Source: Anaerolinea sp. (lineage in GTDB: Bacteria; Chloroflexota; Anaerolineae; JAAEKA01). Taken from it: a stretch of DNA of 14,853 nt. The stretch covers positions 1 to 14,853 of the forward strand of contig JACSRL010000339.1 in assembly GCA_014879765.1 (NCBI GenBank), read 5' to 3'. Below, piece by piece: positions 6,457 through 12,902 of this stretch. The notes under the pieces were generated by a model, which was not told where the DNA came from, did not search any database, and worked only from the letters and a program-made list of their open reading frames with translations. Position 1 is the stretch's first letter. Every line of letters begins with the position of its first letter. Both the position numbers and the translations under genes were made by a program.

Positions 6457-8196
6457 TCACGAAGCCTTGCGCACATCCTCGACCACCAGTTGCAGCTTGC
6501 TTTCGCCGTTCCAGGTGTTCTTTTCCAGCGCATAGACCAGATCGACGTGGGCGGGCAGCTTGCCGTGCCAATGGCCTTGGCGAAAGGCGATGGCGTCGAA
6601 GGTGATGCTGGCCCGCGAGCCGGCCGCGGGGTCGCTGACGGTCAACTTGAGATGTGCGCCGTCCGCGCCCACCTTGCGCGTGTCGCGCACCAGCACCCGG
6701 CGGCTGAGCAGGCGCGGCTGGGGGTTGGCGTAGCCTGTCGGCTCCATCTCCTGCAGCTTGCCCAGCCTGGCAAAATCCAATTCGCCCAAGGAGACCTCGT
6801 CGTCGATCAACAGCGGCGGGCGCAGATCCTTTTCGGCCAGCTCCTCGGCCGCCAGCGCGCGCAGGCGGCTGGTCAGCGCGGGCAGCTTGCGGTTGTCCAC
6901 CGTCAGGCCGGCGGCCGCGGCGTGGCCGCCGTGGCGCACCAGCAGCCCTTCCTGCGCGCAGCGGTCCAGCGCGGCCGTGATGTCGAACTCGGCAATGCTG
7001 CGCGCGCTGCCGCGGCTCTGCTGCGGGCCCAGCTCCATGACGATGGCCGGCCGGTAGTACTGCTCCACCAGCCGGCCAGCCACCAGGCCCACGATGCCGG
7101 CCAGGAACTGCTCGCTGGCCGCCACGTGCAGCAGGCTCTCGGCCCCGTCAGCCTCGATCTGCGCCTGGGCCTGCTCGAAGGCCTCGGCTGTGACTTGCTG
7201 GCGGCGGGCGTTGAGCGCGTTGAGCTGCCCGGCCAACTGGCTGGACTTGAACACGTCGTCGGTCGCCAGCAGCTCGTAGCTGAGCATGGCGCTGTCCAGC
7301 CGGCCGGCCGCGTTGAGCCGCGGCCCCAAGGCAAAGCCGATAGTCGTCGAGGTAATCTGGCCAGGCGCCGCGCCTGCCACCCCCATCATGGCCTGCAGGC
7401 CAGGCCGCTGGGTGCGGTTGAGCCGCGCCAGGCCGCGCTGCACCAGGGTGCGGTTCTCGTCCAGCAGCGGCGCCAGGTCAGCCACCGTGCCCAGCGCCAC
7501 CAGGTCCAGCAGATCGCCCTCCTGCAAATCCACGGCAAGGCCGTTGCGTATGGGCGTCTGGGCATGGGAGCGGAGCAGCGCCTGGGACAACTTGTAGGCC
7601 AGGCCGACGCCGGCCAGCCCCTTGAATGGATAGGGGCAGTCGGGCCGCTTGGGGTTGATCGCGGCCAGGGCAGGGGGCAGTTGCGGGCCGATGGAATGGT
7701 GGTCGGTGACGATCACATCCAGCCCCATGCGGTTGGCAAAGGCCACCTCCTCCACCGAGCGGATGCCGCAGTCCACGGTGATGATCAGGTTCTGCCCCTC
7801 GCGGGCCAGCTCGGCCAGCGCGTTGATGTTCAGGCCATAGCCCTCGTCGACGCGGTGGGGGATGTAGGGCCGCACGAAGCCGCCCAGCGCGCTCAGGGTC
7901 TGCACCAGCAGCGCGGTGGCGGTCACGCCGTCCGCGTCGAAGTCGCCGTAGACCACCATGCGCTCCCCCTGGCGAATGGCGCGGCGGATGCGGGTCACGG
8001 CCTCGTTCATCCCCTTGATGCGGAAGGGATCATCAGGCCGCGTCTCGCCGGAAAGGAAGGCCTCCACCGCGGCCGGGTCGGTGATGCCGCGGTTCCACAA
8101 CAACTGCACCAGCAGCGGGTCTATGTGGGAGAGACGGAGAAAATGGTGGTCAGGGGCTTTCGGATGAACGATCCAGCGCTTGGGTTGGCGGGCCAT
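6457..8196 (-). CDS. recJ: Single-stranded-DNA-specific exonuclease RecJ
   Basis: RecJ degrades single-stranded DNA 5' to 3' in recombination, mismatch and base-excision repair. The 579 residues equal the compact E. coli-type length. The DHH core is complete: YGDFDADG (Asp85, Asp87, Asp89), VDCGI (Asp142), TDHH (Asp165-His167) and ALGTVADLAPL (Asp240). The DHHA1 nucleic-acid-binding motif GGHAAAAG is at 423-430, followed by an OB-fold-like C-terminal region. The opening (WIVHPKAP...LLWNRGITDPAAVEAFL) matches the usual RecJ N-terminus, supporting the ATG at 8196 even though its Shine-Dalgarno is weak. It follows the C39-like peptidase gene by 61 bases on the same strand. A second, very long open frame on the opposite strand is a GC-bias shadow. 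Confidence 0.95.
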   Translation of the reverse strand: MARQPKRWIVHPKAPDHHFLRLSHIDPLLVQLLWNRGITDPAAVEAFLSGETRPDDPFRIKGMNEAVTRIRRAIRQGERMVVYGDFDADGVTATALLVQTLSALGGFVRPYIPHRVDEGYGLNINALAELAREGQNLIITVDCGIRSVEEVAFANRMGLDVIVTDHHSIGPQLPPALAAINPKRPDCPYPFKGLAGVGLAYKLSQALLRSHAQTPIRNGLAVDLQEGDLLDLVALGTVADLAPLLDENRTLVQRGLARLNRTQRPGLQAMMGVAGAAPGQITSTTIGFALGPRLNAAGRLDSAMLSYELLATDDVFKSSQLAGQLNALNARRQQVTAEAFEQAQAQIEADGAESLLHVAASEQFLAGIVGLVAGRLVEQYYRPAIVMELGPQQSRGSARSIAEFDITAALDRCAQEGLLVRHGGHAAAAGLTVDNRKLPALTSRLRALAAEELAEKDLRPPLLIDDEVSLGELDFARLGKLQEMEPTGYANPQPRLLSRRVLVRDTRKVGADGAHLKLTVSDPAAGSRASITFDAIAFRQGHWHGKLPAHVDLVYALEKNTWNGESKLQLVVEDVRKAS

Positions 8197-8257
8197 GGGT
8201 ACAAACTGCTTTCAAACAATGGGTGGGCAGTCGGGTGATTTTTGCCCAATCAGAAGA

Positions 8258-8722
8258 TCACCGCAAGGGCGTGATCATTGCGGCTAAATAGTCCATCTCA
8301 GTCCAAGCTGCAATGAACTCTGTCCGTGTAACAGTGACTGGTCCCGAGGGCAACCACGGATCGTGTAGAAACACGTGAGTCTCAGCTATGCCTGTTAGCA
8401 GGCAGGCATGAGAAACGTTTTCCGACCAGTACCCCAGGAAACCTGTTTTGAGCAAGACAATTGGGGGAATGTTACGCTCAAGCGCACTGCGCAACAGAGA
8501 AAGGGACACAGAGTCATAGACGACCCGATAACCAAGTCGCTCTAACCGAAGAATCCTGCTGGCTGGAGCGCCATATGATGGATCGATACCCAACAGACTG
8601 ACCAACTCCTGTTCACTGCGAAGATCACCAGCATATGCCAGCACCATTCGAGCGCAGACAGCCAGGCACGTTGCCTCACTGCTTTGGCGAAGATGTGTCA
8701 CTGGTAGCAAGATAGGTGGCAT
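8258..8722 (-). CDS. C39-like papain-fold cysteine peptidase
   Basis: This 154-residue single-domain protein has the arrangement of C39-like peptidases: Gln13 and nucleophile Cys19 in LRQSSEATCLAVCARM, His105 in ENVSHACLLTG and Asp121 in VFLHDPW. C39 domains usually cleave after double-glycine leaders in peptide-exporting ABC transporters; stand-alone C39-like domains are common and mostly uncharacterised. No signal peptide or TM segment is visible. I chose ATG at 8722; an in-frame TTG at 8740 would add six residues. Neither has a strong Shine-Dalgarno, consistent with coupling to the upstream gene, which overlaps this one by 47 bases. GC content is visibly lower than in recJ or the AlaDH-like genes, a possible sign of transfer. 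No transporter or GG-leader peptide is nearby. Confidence 0.78.
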   Translation of the reverse strand: MPPILLPVTHLRQSSEATCLAVCARMVLAYAGDLRSEQELVSLLGIDPSYGAPASRILRLERLGYRVVYDSVSLSLLRSALERNIPPIVLLKTGFLGYWSENVSHACLLTGIAETHVFLHDPWLPSGPVTVTRTEFIAAWTEMDYLAAMITPLR

Positions 8723-9038
8723 TTCGCTGGATTCTCGCAATTGTCAAGTCATCGGCATCAATAGCACCGGTTTGGGCATCCACGCTGATCACGCCGGTCT
8801 GTCCCAACTCACCCTTGCCGGGCATCGTCAACAACACCGGAACACGCCAACGCAGTGGTTGATCAACGACAAGCTCTGGTTCGCCAGCGCACAGCAAATT
8901 GCCGATCTGTGACACGACAAATCGATTGACCTTTTGGCGTGCGGCCAGCGATCCAACGAGGATTTGGCCTGACACCCGGATATTGATGTCAAGTGTAACC
9001 GGTTCGGGCATAGTCAACCCGGCAAGCGCCACGTTCAT
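8676..9038 (-). CDS. Uncharacterised 120-aa protein, partner of the C39-like peptidase
   Basis: I do not recognise a named family. The protein is soluble, with no TM segment. Visible segments are a helical ARQKVNRFVVSQIGNLLCAGEPELV (about 33-57), a WRVPVLLTMPGKGELG strand-turn block and VISVDAQTGAID, a motif seen in small PepSY-like or quilting modules. It ends in a Ser/Thr-rich tail. The ATG at 9038 lies 28 bases after a predicted transcription start and behind a distant AGGA; an internal ATG at 9011 is the alternative. It overlaps the C39-like gene in another frame by 47 bases, so the two are almost certainly co-expressed. A role as substrate, inhibitor or adaptor of the peptidase is only inference. 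Confidence 0.7.
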   Translation of the reverse strand: MNVALAGLTMPEPVTLDINIRVSGQILVGSLAARQKVNRFVVSQIGNLLCAGEPELVVDQPLRWRVPVLLTMPGKGELGQTGVISVDAQTGAIDADDLTIARIQRNATYLATSDTSSPKQ

Positions 9039-9072
9039 GTGTTGGACACCATCCTTTCGCTACAGTGCTTCT

Positions 9073-9101
9073 ATTGTACATGATTGGAGTCGCAGTGACA
9101 A
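9073..9101 (-). promoter_or_regulatory. Sigma70-type promoter for the 120-aa/C39-like gene pair
   Basis: On the minus strand TTGTCA (9096-9101) and TACAAT (9073-9078) each match 5/6 of consensus and are exactly 17 bases apart. Transcription would begin near 9066, about 28 bases before the ATG at 9038. It lies just past the stop of the downstream AlaDH-like gene, so the pair, and possibly recJ after it, can be expressed independently. Confidence 0.6.
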
Positions 9102-9118
9102 ACGTTGGCATCAGTGCT

Positions 9119-10264
9119 TCAACGCGGCCGGGCCTCGTAGTGCTCAGAGCGCAGCCAGGCGCGCAGCGTGGCGCGGTAGATGGCGCGCTCGAAATAGCCG
9201 CCGGTGGGGGAGAGACGATCATAGCCCTTGTGCAGCAGCGGTTCCAACAGCGGCATGAGCTGCTGGGCGTAGTGGCGCATGCACGCTTCCGGGTGAATGC
9301 CGGGCCAGGAATAGCAGGACACCACCGCGCGGCGCTGCTGGCTGGGGATCGAGGCCGGCACGGTCGCGTCCCAGTCGGGATCGTCAGGCAGGAAGATGTA
9401 CCTGTCCAGGCTGCCCTGGGGGATCCCCTCCACCCCGCGCACCACCGGCGGGTCAGCGTCCAGGGTGTACGGATCCACGGCCAGATCGGTGATGACCGCG
9501 TGCTCCGGCAGCCAGGCGATCCAGGCGTTGGGTACCACCGGCTGCGATGGGTCGCGGCGCTGCACCGCGTCCACCAGGATATCGGCCTGTTCGAAGAGCC
9601 GGCGCATGGTCCGCGCGTTGTCGGTGACGTTGCGCCCCACCGCGATGGCCAGCCCGCCCGCGCCGTGGGTCTCCATGTGCTGCCGGTTGCGCGCCACATC
9701 GCCCAGCTTGGTGGCCGCCTCGACCGCGTGCTTGCCCACCATGCCTGTGCCCAGGATCAACACCCGGATCGGCTCGCCATCGGGGCGGCGCAGATCTGGC
9801 CAGCGGCGCTGCAAGACGTCGAAGGCCGCCTCCAGCCCATTCCAGGCCACGGCCTTCATGTTCTCCACCAGGCGCAGGTTGTTGTCAGCCACGATGCTGT
9901 CCATGGAGATGGCCTGAATGCCCCGCCGGCGCAGCAGATCGACGCGTTGCGGCCGGGTGGGGTAGTGCAGCATGGAGAGCAGGCCCGCGCCGGCCGGCAT
10001 CAGCGCGAACTCCTCCGGCGTCGGCGAGCGCAGCACGATCACCAGATCCTGCTGATAGGCCTCTTCGTGACTGCACATCCGCACCAGCTCGTTGCCCTGG
10101 CGGTAATCGTCGAAGGTAAAGCCGGAGCGCGAGCCGTAGCCATCCTCCACATAGACGTTCAGGCCATGCTGGGCCAGGTGCTGAATGAACTCAGGCAGAT
10201 AGACGCGTCGTTCGCCAGGTTCTTTCATCATGCGGGGAAAGCCAATGCTGTGGGGCGGGGTCAT
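9119..10264 (-). CDS. AlaDH/PNT-superfamily NAD(P)-dependent dehydrogenase, paralog B
   Basis: This 381-residue protein is related to alanine dehydrogenase, transhydrogenase alpha and saccharopine-type dehydrogenases. The N-terminal substrate domain starts IGFPRMMKEPGERRVYLPEF. The Rossmann fold has the dinucleotide loop GTGMVG at 172-177. His100 in SMLHYPTRP matches the active-site His (His96) of alanine dehydrogenase. The Lys that binds pyruvate in KEP-type motifs appears as Arg79 in VLRSPTP, so alanine is probably not the substrate. The GFP...E.RR.(Y/F)LP start also recalls N5-(carboxyethyl)ornithine synthase, another member of the superfamily. The true reaction is open. A near-perfect Shine-Dalgarno (GAGGAGGTG) fixes the ATG at 10264. 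It is the second of two tandem paralogs. Confidence 0.82.
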   Translation of the reverse strand: MTPPHSIGFPRMMKEPGERRVYLPEFIQHLAQHGLNVYVEDGYGSRSGFTFDDYRQGNELVRMCSHEEAYQQDLVIVLRSPTPEEFALMPAGAGLLSMLHYPTRPQRVDLLRRRGIQAISMDSIVADNNLRLVENMKAVAWNGLEAAFDVLQRRWPDLRRPDGEPIRVLILGTGMVGKHAVEAATKLGDVARNRQHMETHGAGGLAIAVGRNVTDNARTMRRLFEQADILVDAVQRRDPSQPVVPNAWIAWLPEHAVITDLAVDPYTLDADPPVVRGVEGIPQGSLDRYIFLPDDPDWDATVPASIPSQQRRAVVSCYSWPGIHPEACMRHYAQQLMPLLEPLLHKGYDRLSPTGGYFERAIYRATLRAWLRSEHYEARPR

Positions 10265-10287
10265 CTTACACCTCCTCAGGAAACTTC

Positions 10288-10407
10288 ATGCTCGCGCCGG
10301 TCTTTGCGAAGCACCCCGGACGGGGCCGACCGTGCCCGTCAGGACGCACCATGCTCGGGCCGGTCTTTGCGAAGCACCCCGGACGGGGCCGACCGTGCCC
10401 GTCAGGA
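10288..10407. repeat. 63-bp tandem repeat, two copies, between the AlaDH-like paralogs
   Basis: Two copies (10288-10350 and 10351-10407, the second slightly shorter) are nearly identical. Within the first 57 bases I count one mismatch (ATGCTCGCGCC versus ATGCTCGGGCC). Each copy contains GACGGG and CCCGTC six-base arms around a ten-base loop, and a CCCCG/CGGGG hairpin. The period is 21 codons, so every frame keeps phase. The stop codon of the upstream AlaDH-like gene (10402-10404) lies inside the end of the second copy. Together the copies fill most of the 137-base spacer. Confidence 0.92.
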
Positions 10408-11526
10408 TGTCCAGCGACTCAATTGTGCGCGGGCAATGGCCCGCTCGAAAAAACGCCCGTGGGGGTCGATGCCCCCCAGCCCGCCGTGGCCGATCAGCGC
10501 GCGCATGATCGGCCGCAGTTGATGGCCATAGACCTCCATGCACGCCTTGGGATGCAGGCCGGGCCAGGAATAGCAGGAGACCACAGTGCGGCGCTGCTGG
10601 GCCGCGGGGTGGGGGCCTCCCTGGTTCCAGGCCGGATCGTCGGGCAAGAAGATGTACTGGTCCAGATTGCCCTGGGGAATGCCCTCGATCCCCTTGACCT
10701 TGGGCGGATCGACGGTGTAGTCGCTGGGGTCCACCGAGAGATCGACCAGCACCGCATGCTGCGGCAGATAGGCCAGCCAGTCGTTGGGGATCACCACCTG
10801 GCTGGGGTCGGGGCGCTGCGTGGCGTCCACCAGGATGTCGGTGGTGGCCAGGATCTGGCGCATGGCCGCGTGATGGCCGGTCAGATCGTAGTCCACCGCG
10901 GTGACCTGCACCCCCGGCGCGCCCAGCTCGACCATGCGGCGGCGCAGCGCCTCATCGCCGTAGCGGATGGCTGCGCCCATCACCTGGCTGCCCACCGCGC
11001 CGGCGCCGATCAGCGTCAGCTTGATGGGCGGCCGCTGCGGGCTGAGGAAACCAGGGGCCGGATAGCTCTCGGACAGCACCTGGAAGGCCACCTCGACGCC
11101 ATTCCAGGCCACCGAGCGCAGATTCTCGATCAATCGCCGGCCCACGTCATCCTTGATCGAGTCCAGCGAGATGGCTTCCAGCCCGCGCCGGCGCAGATCA
11201 GCCACCCGCTCCGGTCGGGTGGGATAGTGGCACATGGTGATCAAACAGCCGCCCGGCCGCATCAGGTCGATCTCAGCGTCGCTGGGATAGCGCACCACCA
11301 GCAGGTAATCCTGGCCGTAGACCTCATCCAGCCCGGCGAAGCGCACCCCCGGTGCGGCGCGGCGATAGTCACCCGCCCGATAGCCCATGCCCGCGCCATA
11401 GCCGGTTTCCAGCGTGACCTGGGCGCCCAGCCGCTCCAGGCGGCCGACGAAAGAAGGCAGAAAGGCGCGACGTTCGCCGGCCTCGTGATGCATCTGCGGC
11501 AATCCGATGGTGAACAATGACGGCAT
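10402..11526 (-). CDS. AlaDH/PNT-superfamily NAD(P)-dependent dehydrogenase, paralog A
   Basis: This 374-residue protein is a clear paralog of the next gene, about half identical by eye and collinear throughout. It has IGLPQMHHEAGERRAFLPSF at the N-terminus, CHYPTRP with active-site His100, Arg79 where alanine dehydrogenase has Lys, a GAGAVG dinucleotide loop at 174-179, and the shared C-terminal segments IPQGNLDQYIFLPDDP and VVSCYSWPGLHPKACM. Conservation of His100, Arg79 and these blocks in both paralogs points to one reaction type with different substrates, or to a heteromeric enzyme. ATG at 11526 has an AGGGAG Shine-Dalgarno; an upstream in-frame start at 11592 would overlap the preceding gene and is less likely. 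The stop codon lies in a 63-bp repeat copy. Confidence 0.82.
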   Translation of the reverse strand: MPSLFTIGLPQMHHEAGERRAFLPSFVGRLERLGAQVTLETGYGAGMGYRAGDYRRAAPGVRFAGLDEVYGQDYLLVVRYPSDAEIDLMRPGGCLITMCHYPTRPERVADLRRRGLEAISLDSIKDDVGRRLIENLRSVAWNGVEVAFQVLSESYPAPGFLSPQRPPIKLTLIGAGAVGSQVMGAAIRYGDEALRRRMVELGAPGVQVTAVDYDLTGHHAAMRQILATTDILVDATQRPDPSQVVIPNDWLAYLPQHAVLVDLSVDPSDYTVDPPKVKGIEGIPQGNLDQYIFLPDDPAWNQGGPHPAAQQRRTVVSCYSWPGLHPKACMEVYGHQLRPIMRALIGHGGLGGIDPHGRFFERAIARAQLSRWTS

Positions 11527-11541
11527 GGAAACACTCCCTTG

Positions 11542-11553
11542 TGCAACGTTGCA
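11542..11553. promoter_or_regulatory. 12-bp perfect palindrome, candidate operator
   Basis: TGCAACGTTGCA is a perfect palindrome with a central CG, the general shape of LacI/GalR-family operators. It lies 15 bases upstream of the paralog A ATG, in the 58-base gap after the AlbA_2/HATPase gene. A second small inverted repeat, TGGATC/GATCCA, lies at 11560-11577. No LacI-type regulator gene is in the window, so assignment is tentative. Confidence 0.3.
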
Positions 11554-11584
11554 ATCCGGTGGATCGTCGGTGATCCAGGTTGCC

Positions 11585-12781
11585 TCAACCATGCCGGTTG
11601 TTGCGCAGCGCCACGTGACGCGAGGGCAACGTGACCCGGAAATGCTGGCTGTCGCTGTGGAATTCCGCCGGCGGCGAGCCGAGAGCGGCCATCTCCTGCC
11701 GGATCAGGACGAGCCCGCGACCGACGGTCGTCATCCGGCCCATCTGGCGCAGCACCTCGGCGATCACCGGATTGCGCCGCAGCGACTCGCCGCCGGCCAG
11801 CACCTGCTCCAGGGTCAACCCAGGCAGCAATCCACCGGGATTCTGGATCTCCAGCCGGTCGTCGTAGAGTCGCACATACACTTGGGCGGGCAGGGCGTAA
11901 TCCCGGTGGGCAACGGCGTTGGCTACCGCTTCGTGGGCTGCTGCCAGCGGATATTCCGGCACATCCTGCTCCTCGAAGTGGGTGCCTCGGTCAACCAGCA
12001 GGCGCGCCACACGCAGGTTGCGGCGAAGAAACGCCTCCGCCTGCTCGATGGCCCGCAAAGCCGGCCCCTCGCTGTCCATACGATCCACAATGGGTGAAGC
12101 GATGTCGTTGCCGCTGAAGCGCAGCGCAGTGACGCGCCAGACCGGCTGCAGCCATTCGGGGTGCAGGCCAAAGAGCACACAGCCAGCAACGGTCGGTGTC
12201 GGGGCATTCGCGCGTCGCAAGGCGAATTTTTGGCCAATGGCCAATGCTTCCAGTGTCAGGCCTGGCTGATCCAGAGCGCCAGGCGCCCGCGCTGAGAAGT
12301 ACTTGCGCAGGGCCGCTTCATCGAGATCGCTCCAGGTTGTGTCCGGACAGGCCGTGGTTTCGTAGACATCAGGCGTCTCGCGTAGCGTGAGCAGCCTGAT
12401 CTCTTCGGCAGAGGCCCGCCGCGTCTGGCGGCCGTGGCGCACGAACACTGCTCCGCCTTTAGCGTGCATTCGACCCGTTGCGTCCACCTGCGCCACGACC
12501 AGCGCACCCTCATCCCGCCTGACGATTTCGACAGTTGGTGACAGTGATGGGCTGACAGCCTCGCGGCAGGCGCTGAGCACGCTCTCGACGGTCTTGTCGG
12601 CGTCCCGCAGGCCGACGATCTGACCGCGATCGCTTACGCCGATCAGCACGCGTCCGCCAGCGGTGTTGGCAAACGCCGCCAGACTCTCGATGACGCGGGA
12701 ACTGTATTTTTCCTTGAACTCAGTGTGTTCGCCTTCACCGTCGGCCAACCAAGCGGCGATGGTGTCAATGATCATGTTCAT
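11585..12781 (-). CDS. AlbA_2 (Schlafen-like) plus HATPase_c_4 domain protein
   Basis: This 398-residue protein has the two-domain layout often annotated as 'ATP-binding protein' or 'RecG-like transcriptional regulator'. An N-terminal Schlafen/AlbA_2 nucleic-acid-binding domain spans about 12-135 (EGEHTEFKEKYSSRVIESLAAFANTAGG, then VFVRHGRQTRRAS). A C-terminal GHKL-type ATPase domain follows, with its N-box in HEAVANAVAHRDY (283-295), DRLEIQNPGGL (308-318) and GRG (354-356). Members are thought to be regulators or defence-related ATPases; the target is unknown. The frame is open upstream to 12886, but that part covers repeats and the predicted promoter. ATG at 12781 has GGAG six bases upstream and is preferred; ATG 12775 is possible. 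It is 58 bases upstream of the AlaDH-like pair and may be co-transcribed with it. Confidence 0.85.
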   Translation of the reverse strand: MNMIIDTIAAWLADGEGEHTEFKEKYSSRVIESLAAFANTAGGRVLIGVSDRGQIVGLRDADKTVESVLSACREAVSPSLSPTVEIVRRDEGALVVAQVDATGRMHAKGGAVFVRHGRQTRRASAEEIRLLTLRETPDVYETTACPDTTWSDLDEAALRKYFSARAPGALDQPGLTLEALAIGQKFALRRANAPTPTVAGCVLFGLHPEWLQPVWRVTALRFSGNDIASPIVDRMDSEGPALRAIEQAEAFLRRNLRVARLLVDRGTHFEEQDVPEYPLAAAHEAVANAVAHRDYALPAQVYVRLYDDRLEIQNPGGLLPGLTLEQVLAGGESLRRNPVIAEVLRQMGRMTTVGRGLVLIRQEMAALGSPPAEFHSDSQHFRVTLPSRHVALRNNRHG

Positions 12782-12813
12782 TGCGTGCTCCAGGGGCTGT
12801 CTCGTCAGGCCAG

Positions 12814-12842
12814 AGTATAACATGGCGTCTTGGCGCTGCAAA
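12814..12842 (-). promoter_or_regulatory. Candidate promoter for the AlbA_2/HATPase gene
   Basis: On the minus strand TATACT (12814-12819, 5/6 of -10) is preceded after 17 bases by TTTGCA (12837-12842, 4/6 of -35). Transcription would start near 12807, leaving about 26 bases to the ATG at 12781. This supports that start over the longer upstream frame. Confidence 0.45.
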
Positions 12843-12874
12843 ATCACCCTCGAACCGGGCGCCGCGGTTTTCGG

Positions 12875-12902
12875 GTCACGCATCACTCGTCACGCCTCAC
12901 GG
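12875..12902. repeat. Heptamer repeats at the 3' end of aspS
   Basis: Units GTCACGC, ATCACTC, GTCACGC and CTCACGG (plus-strand view) run 12875-12902. Read along aspS they are GTGAGGC, GTGACGA, GTGATGC and GTGACCC. The aspS TGA stop (12897-12899) is in the first unit. Unlike most other copies, no inverted partner follows. Confidence 0.85.

Noticed and set aside
5944..8238. A 764-codon open frame antisense to recJ
   Set aside because: It has the low-complexity composition typical of antisense frames in high-GC DNA, crosses three real genes, and recJ motifs on the other strand are complete.
8197..8257. Possible terminator or promoter between the C39-like gene and recJ
   Set aside because: Only a five-base GGGCA/TGCCC arm pair without a T tract was found, and no promoter with good spacing.
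9065..11520. Long plus-strand open frames across the AlaDH-like paralogs
   Set aside because: They are antisense shadows; the 63-bp repeat (a multiple of three) keeps both frames open across the spacer without implying a protein.
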